25,435 nt of DNA from a bacterium. GTDB taxonomy: Bacteria; SZUA-182; DTGQ01. Where the stretch lies: the NCBI GenBank assembly GCA_023512255.1, contig JAILZY010000049.1:1-25435 (forward strand), written 5' to 3'. Position numbers and translations under genes: made by a program. The notes beneath the pieces were generated by a model that was given only the letters and a program-made list of their open reading frames with translations, was not told the origin of the DNA and did no database searches. Positions 23,830-25,435 of this stretch are shown here, piece after piece; the first letter of the stretch is position 1, and each line of letters opens with the position of its first letter.

Positions 23830-25296
23830 CTAGTGGTAAACCGGATATATTATCCCAATCAGACTATATAGATTCAAGCCGATCAAAAGCCCAAGGAAGG
23901 CAAGGGTAGCAAGCTCCTGCCGCACGCCGATTAGCCGGCAGATTCTCTTAAGCCCGGCCGCCACTCCAATAGCCATAAAGATACACAGCGGGCCCATGAC
24001 TGGAAAAATCAGCCTGCCTTGAGCAGACAGAAAGGTAAAATTCAGGATAATAAGGTTAATCAAAGCTAACACTATGGCCGCAAGAAAGAGAGCAAGACAA
24101 ACCGCGGTCTTCTTTTCCATCTTATTTTTCCTCTTGACTCCAGGGAACAAAAACATAACCACTCCGATCAAACCTGCCAGACTGATTAGGCCATAAATCC
24201 CGTACATCCAGCCCGCAAGCTTGATCGTCAGCCAGTCAAATTGTCCCCAGAAAGAGGTAAATAGCCCAGGAGCAAAGGCCCGGGTAAGAAACTGCATTCT
24301 GATCTGAGCAGGCAAAACCAGGCCAGGATTCTGAATAGCCTGAAGCTTCCACCCCAATGGATCGTCAAATCCGTAGAGAAGAATGCTTCGGACAAAATAC
24401 CAGCCGGAAATTATACCTACCGGAATCAGGAAAAAGAGCAAATTTCGGACCACTTTGACCAATCTGTGGCCTAGGCTGGACTTGCGATAAGAGACCAGGG
24501 CCTGATAGATCACTCCGATCATGGAGATCACCACCAGGCAAGAAATGTTTACCTTACTGATCAGTCCTAGACCAAGGGCCGCACCAAGCATGATGAGCCG
24601 CGGCCTTGGATTCCCATGCTCTGAAATAATCAATTTGGTTAAAAGATACAAAGAGATAGCTGAAAATAGAGCCACCAGATTATCATTGTTCAAGACCGCA
24701 CTCAGGAAGGTAAACTGAGGATTGAAGGCGCACAGGCCAGCCGCCAAAAGGGCGAGACCCTTTTGCTCAGGGAACAGGGCCTCGGCAGTTTTAAAGATAA
24801 ACAGAACAGTCAGAGCGGCTATTAAGATAGAAATCAGTCTCAGGAGGTGAATTACCCTGATTGAGCCGGAGAAGGGAAACCTCTCCTGGGTAGTGGTCAA
24901 AAACATATTCCTCTCGCTCCCCTTGCCCCATTTAATATAGCGGGGATTTAGCGGTGGATAGATCCGTTCGCTAAATCCAGCCTCTGGATAATAATAAAAC
25001 TGAATCAAATCCTGCTCGCTGTGAAGGACGATGTCTGAAGCCTTGTTTTTGGATATAGCGGCTAAGGCTAAGGCTCCGATCAGGTAATATAGGGGGGGAT
25101 TGAATCCTTCGGTCGTGATCGAAAGAGCCTCGCTCGTCTGATTAGGTAGCTTTTTCTCCTTGGCTAGAAAGCGGATGTATTCGAAATGGAAAGGCTCATC
25201 CGGCGCGTTAAATACCGGAATAATCAGGCTGAATGCCACCGAGAGAATGATAAATATAGTGATGATCAGCGATAGATTCCAAAACCTTCGACTCAT
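23830..25296 (-). CDS. Multi-spanning membrane glycosyltransferase, DUF2142/GT-C type
   Basis: This 488-residue protein has a first helix at about 7-27, then a periplasmic loop with the motif NAPDEPFHFEYIRFLA. Its acidic and histidine residues match the conserved first-loop motif of GT-C and DUF2142 proteins. There are probably ten or more hydrophobic helices, with FNPQFTFLSAVLNNDNLVALF as a second typical family segment. In GT-C enzymes this loop binds the metal and the polyisoprenyl-phosphate sugar donor. It therefore likely transfers a sugar on the outer face of the inner membrane; the acceptor is unknown. It is upstream of, and on the same strand as, the GT2-methyltransferase gene, with about 330 repeat-rich bases between. 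A MITE lies 64 bases upstream of the start. Confidence 0.85.
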   Translation of the reverse strand: MSRRFWNLSLIITIFIILSVAFSLIIPVFNAPDEPFHFEYIRFLAKEKKLPNQTSEALSITTEGFNPPLYYLIGALALAAISKNKASDIVLHSEQDLIQFYYYPEAGFSERIYPPLNPRYIKWGKGSERNMFLTTTQERFPFSGSIRVIHLLRLISILIAALTVLFIFKTAEALFPEQKGLALLAAGLCAFNPQFTFLSAVLNNDNLVALFSAISLYLLTKLIISEHGNPRPRLIMLGAALGLGLISKVNISCLVVISMIGVIYQALVSYRKSSLGHRLVKVVRNLLFFLIPVGIISGWYFVRSILLYGFDDPLGWKLQAIQNPGLVLPAQIRMQFLTRAFAPGLFTSFWGQFDWLTIKLAGWMYGIYGLISLAGLIGVVMFLFPGVKRKNKMEKKTAVCLALFLAAIVLALINLIILNFTFLSAQGRLIFPVMGPLCIFMAIGVAAGLKRICRLIGVRQELATLAFLGLLIGLNLYSLIGIIYPVYH

Positions 25297-25360
25297 AAGG
25301 TCTGCTCTAGTTATATTTCTAGTTTATATATTCTAACTAATATTTATTTATAATTCTATT

Positions 25361-25435
25361 CGCTCTTATTTATTAGCTACCATTGAGAGACATAACCCTA
25401 ATAAGAGCTAAGCCCCTTCGAGGGTTTATGGTTGT
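25361..25435 (+). mobile_element. MITE-like element, left part (cut by window end)
   Basis: The left end CGCTCTTATTTATTAGC and 75 bases of the element are present, then the window stops. The eight preceding bases are ATTCTATT. Its last 37 bases are identical to bases 1-37 of the window. It lies 64 bases upstream of the membrane glycosyltransferase start. Confidence 0.88.

Noticed and set aside
1-25435. Circular plasmid or phage genome from matching ends
   Set aside because: The shared 37 bases are MITE sequence, the flanks do not form a target duplication, and gene content is chromosomal with no replication or phage genes.

Overview
This window is about 25 kb of bacterial chromosome of moderate GC content. 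It is gene-dense, with AT-rich intergenic gaps and repeated small mobile elements. I cannot name the organism. The gene set suggests an uncultured Gram-negative anaerobe or facultative anaerobe: metal-chelatase AAA+/VWA subunits, an oxygen-independent HemN-type radical SAM enzyme, a PrkA-YeaH-SpoVR operon, a parvulin lipoprotein, and a secreted protein with dockerin-like repeats.

Layout. Bases 369-3506 (+) hold a chlI-type ATPase gene followed by a chlD gene whose frame is broken by one in-frame TGA at 2376-2378, exactly between the AAA+ domain and the Pro/His/acidic linker that leads into the VWA domain. A HemN/HutW-like radical SAM gene converges on it (3516-4838, -). Next come a 1050-residue fusion of membrane domain, spermidine-synthase-like domain and TPR repeats (4997-8149, -) and a divergent pair of exported proteins (8433-8747, - and 9065-10336, +). 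A small FmdE-like protein follows (10275-10694, -), then the conserved operon prkA-yeaH-spoVR (15480 down to 10901, -). Bases 15481-17260 are mostly non-coding, with two small ORFs and many repeats. The rest, all on the - strand, is a parvulin lipoprotein, an Mth938-like protein, a Gly/Pro-rich exported protein, a metallophosphoesterase, a glycosyltransferase-methyltransferase fusion and a DUF2142-like membrane glycosyltransferase.

The chelatase subunits probably act with a large CobN/BchH-type subunit encoded elsewhere, since none is present here. PrkA, YeaH and SpoVR form the usual stress-associated trio. The last two genes could supply polyisoprenyl-linked sugars and transfer them to the cell surface.

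The most notable non-coding content is a roughly 114-bp MITE-like element with 23-bp imperfect terminal inverted repeats. Three complete copies have perfect 8-bp target-site duplications. Two more copies are cut by the window ends, whose flanks do not match each other, so the ends look like assembly breaks and not a circle junction. A second composite palindromic repeat family occurs at 4849-4993 and 16177-16370, and one MITE copy is inserted inside it. An AT-rich gap at 16520-17183 carries three TGCA-N9-TGCA motifs that look like a repeated operator.
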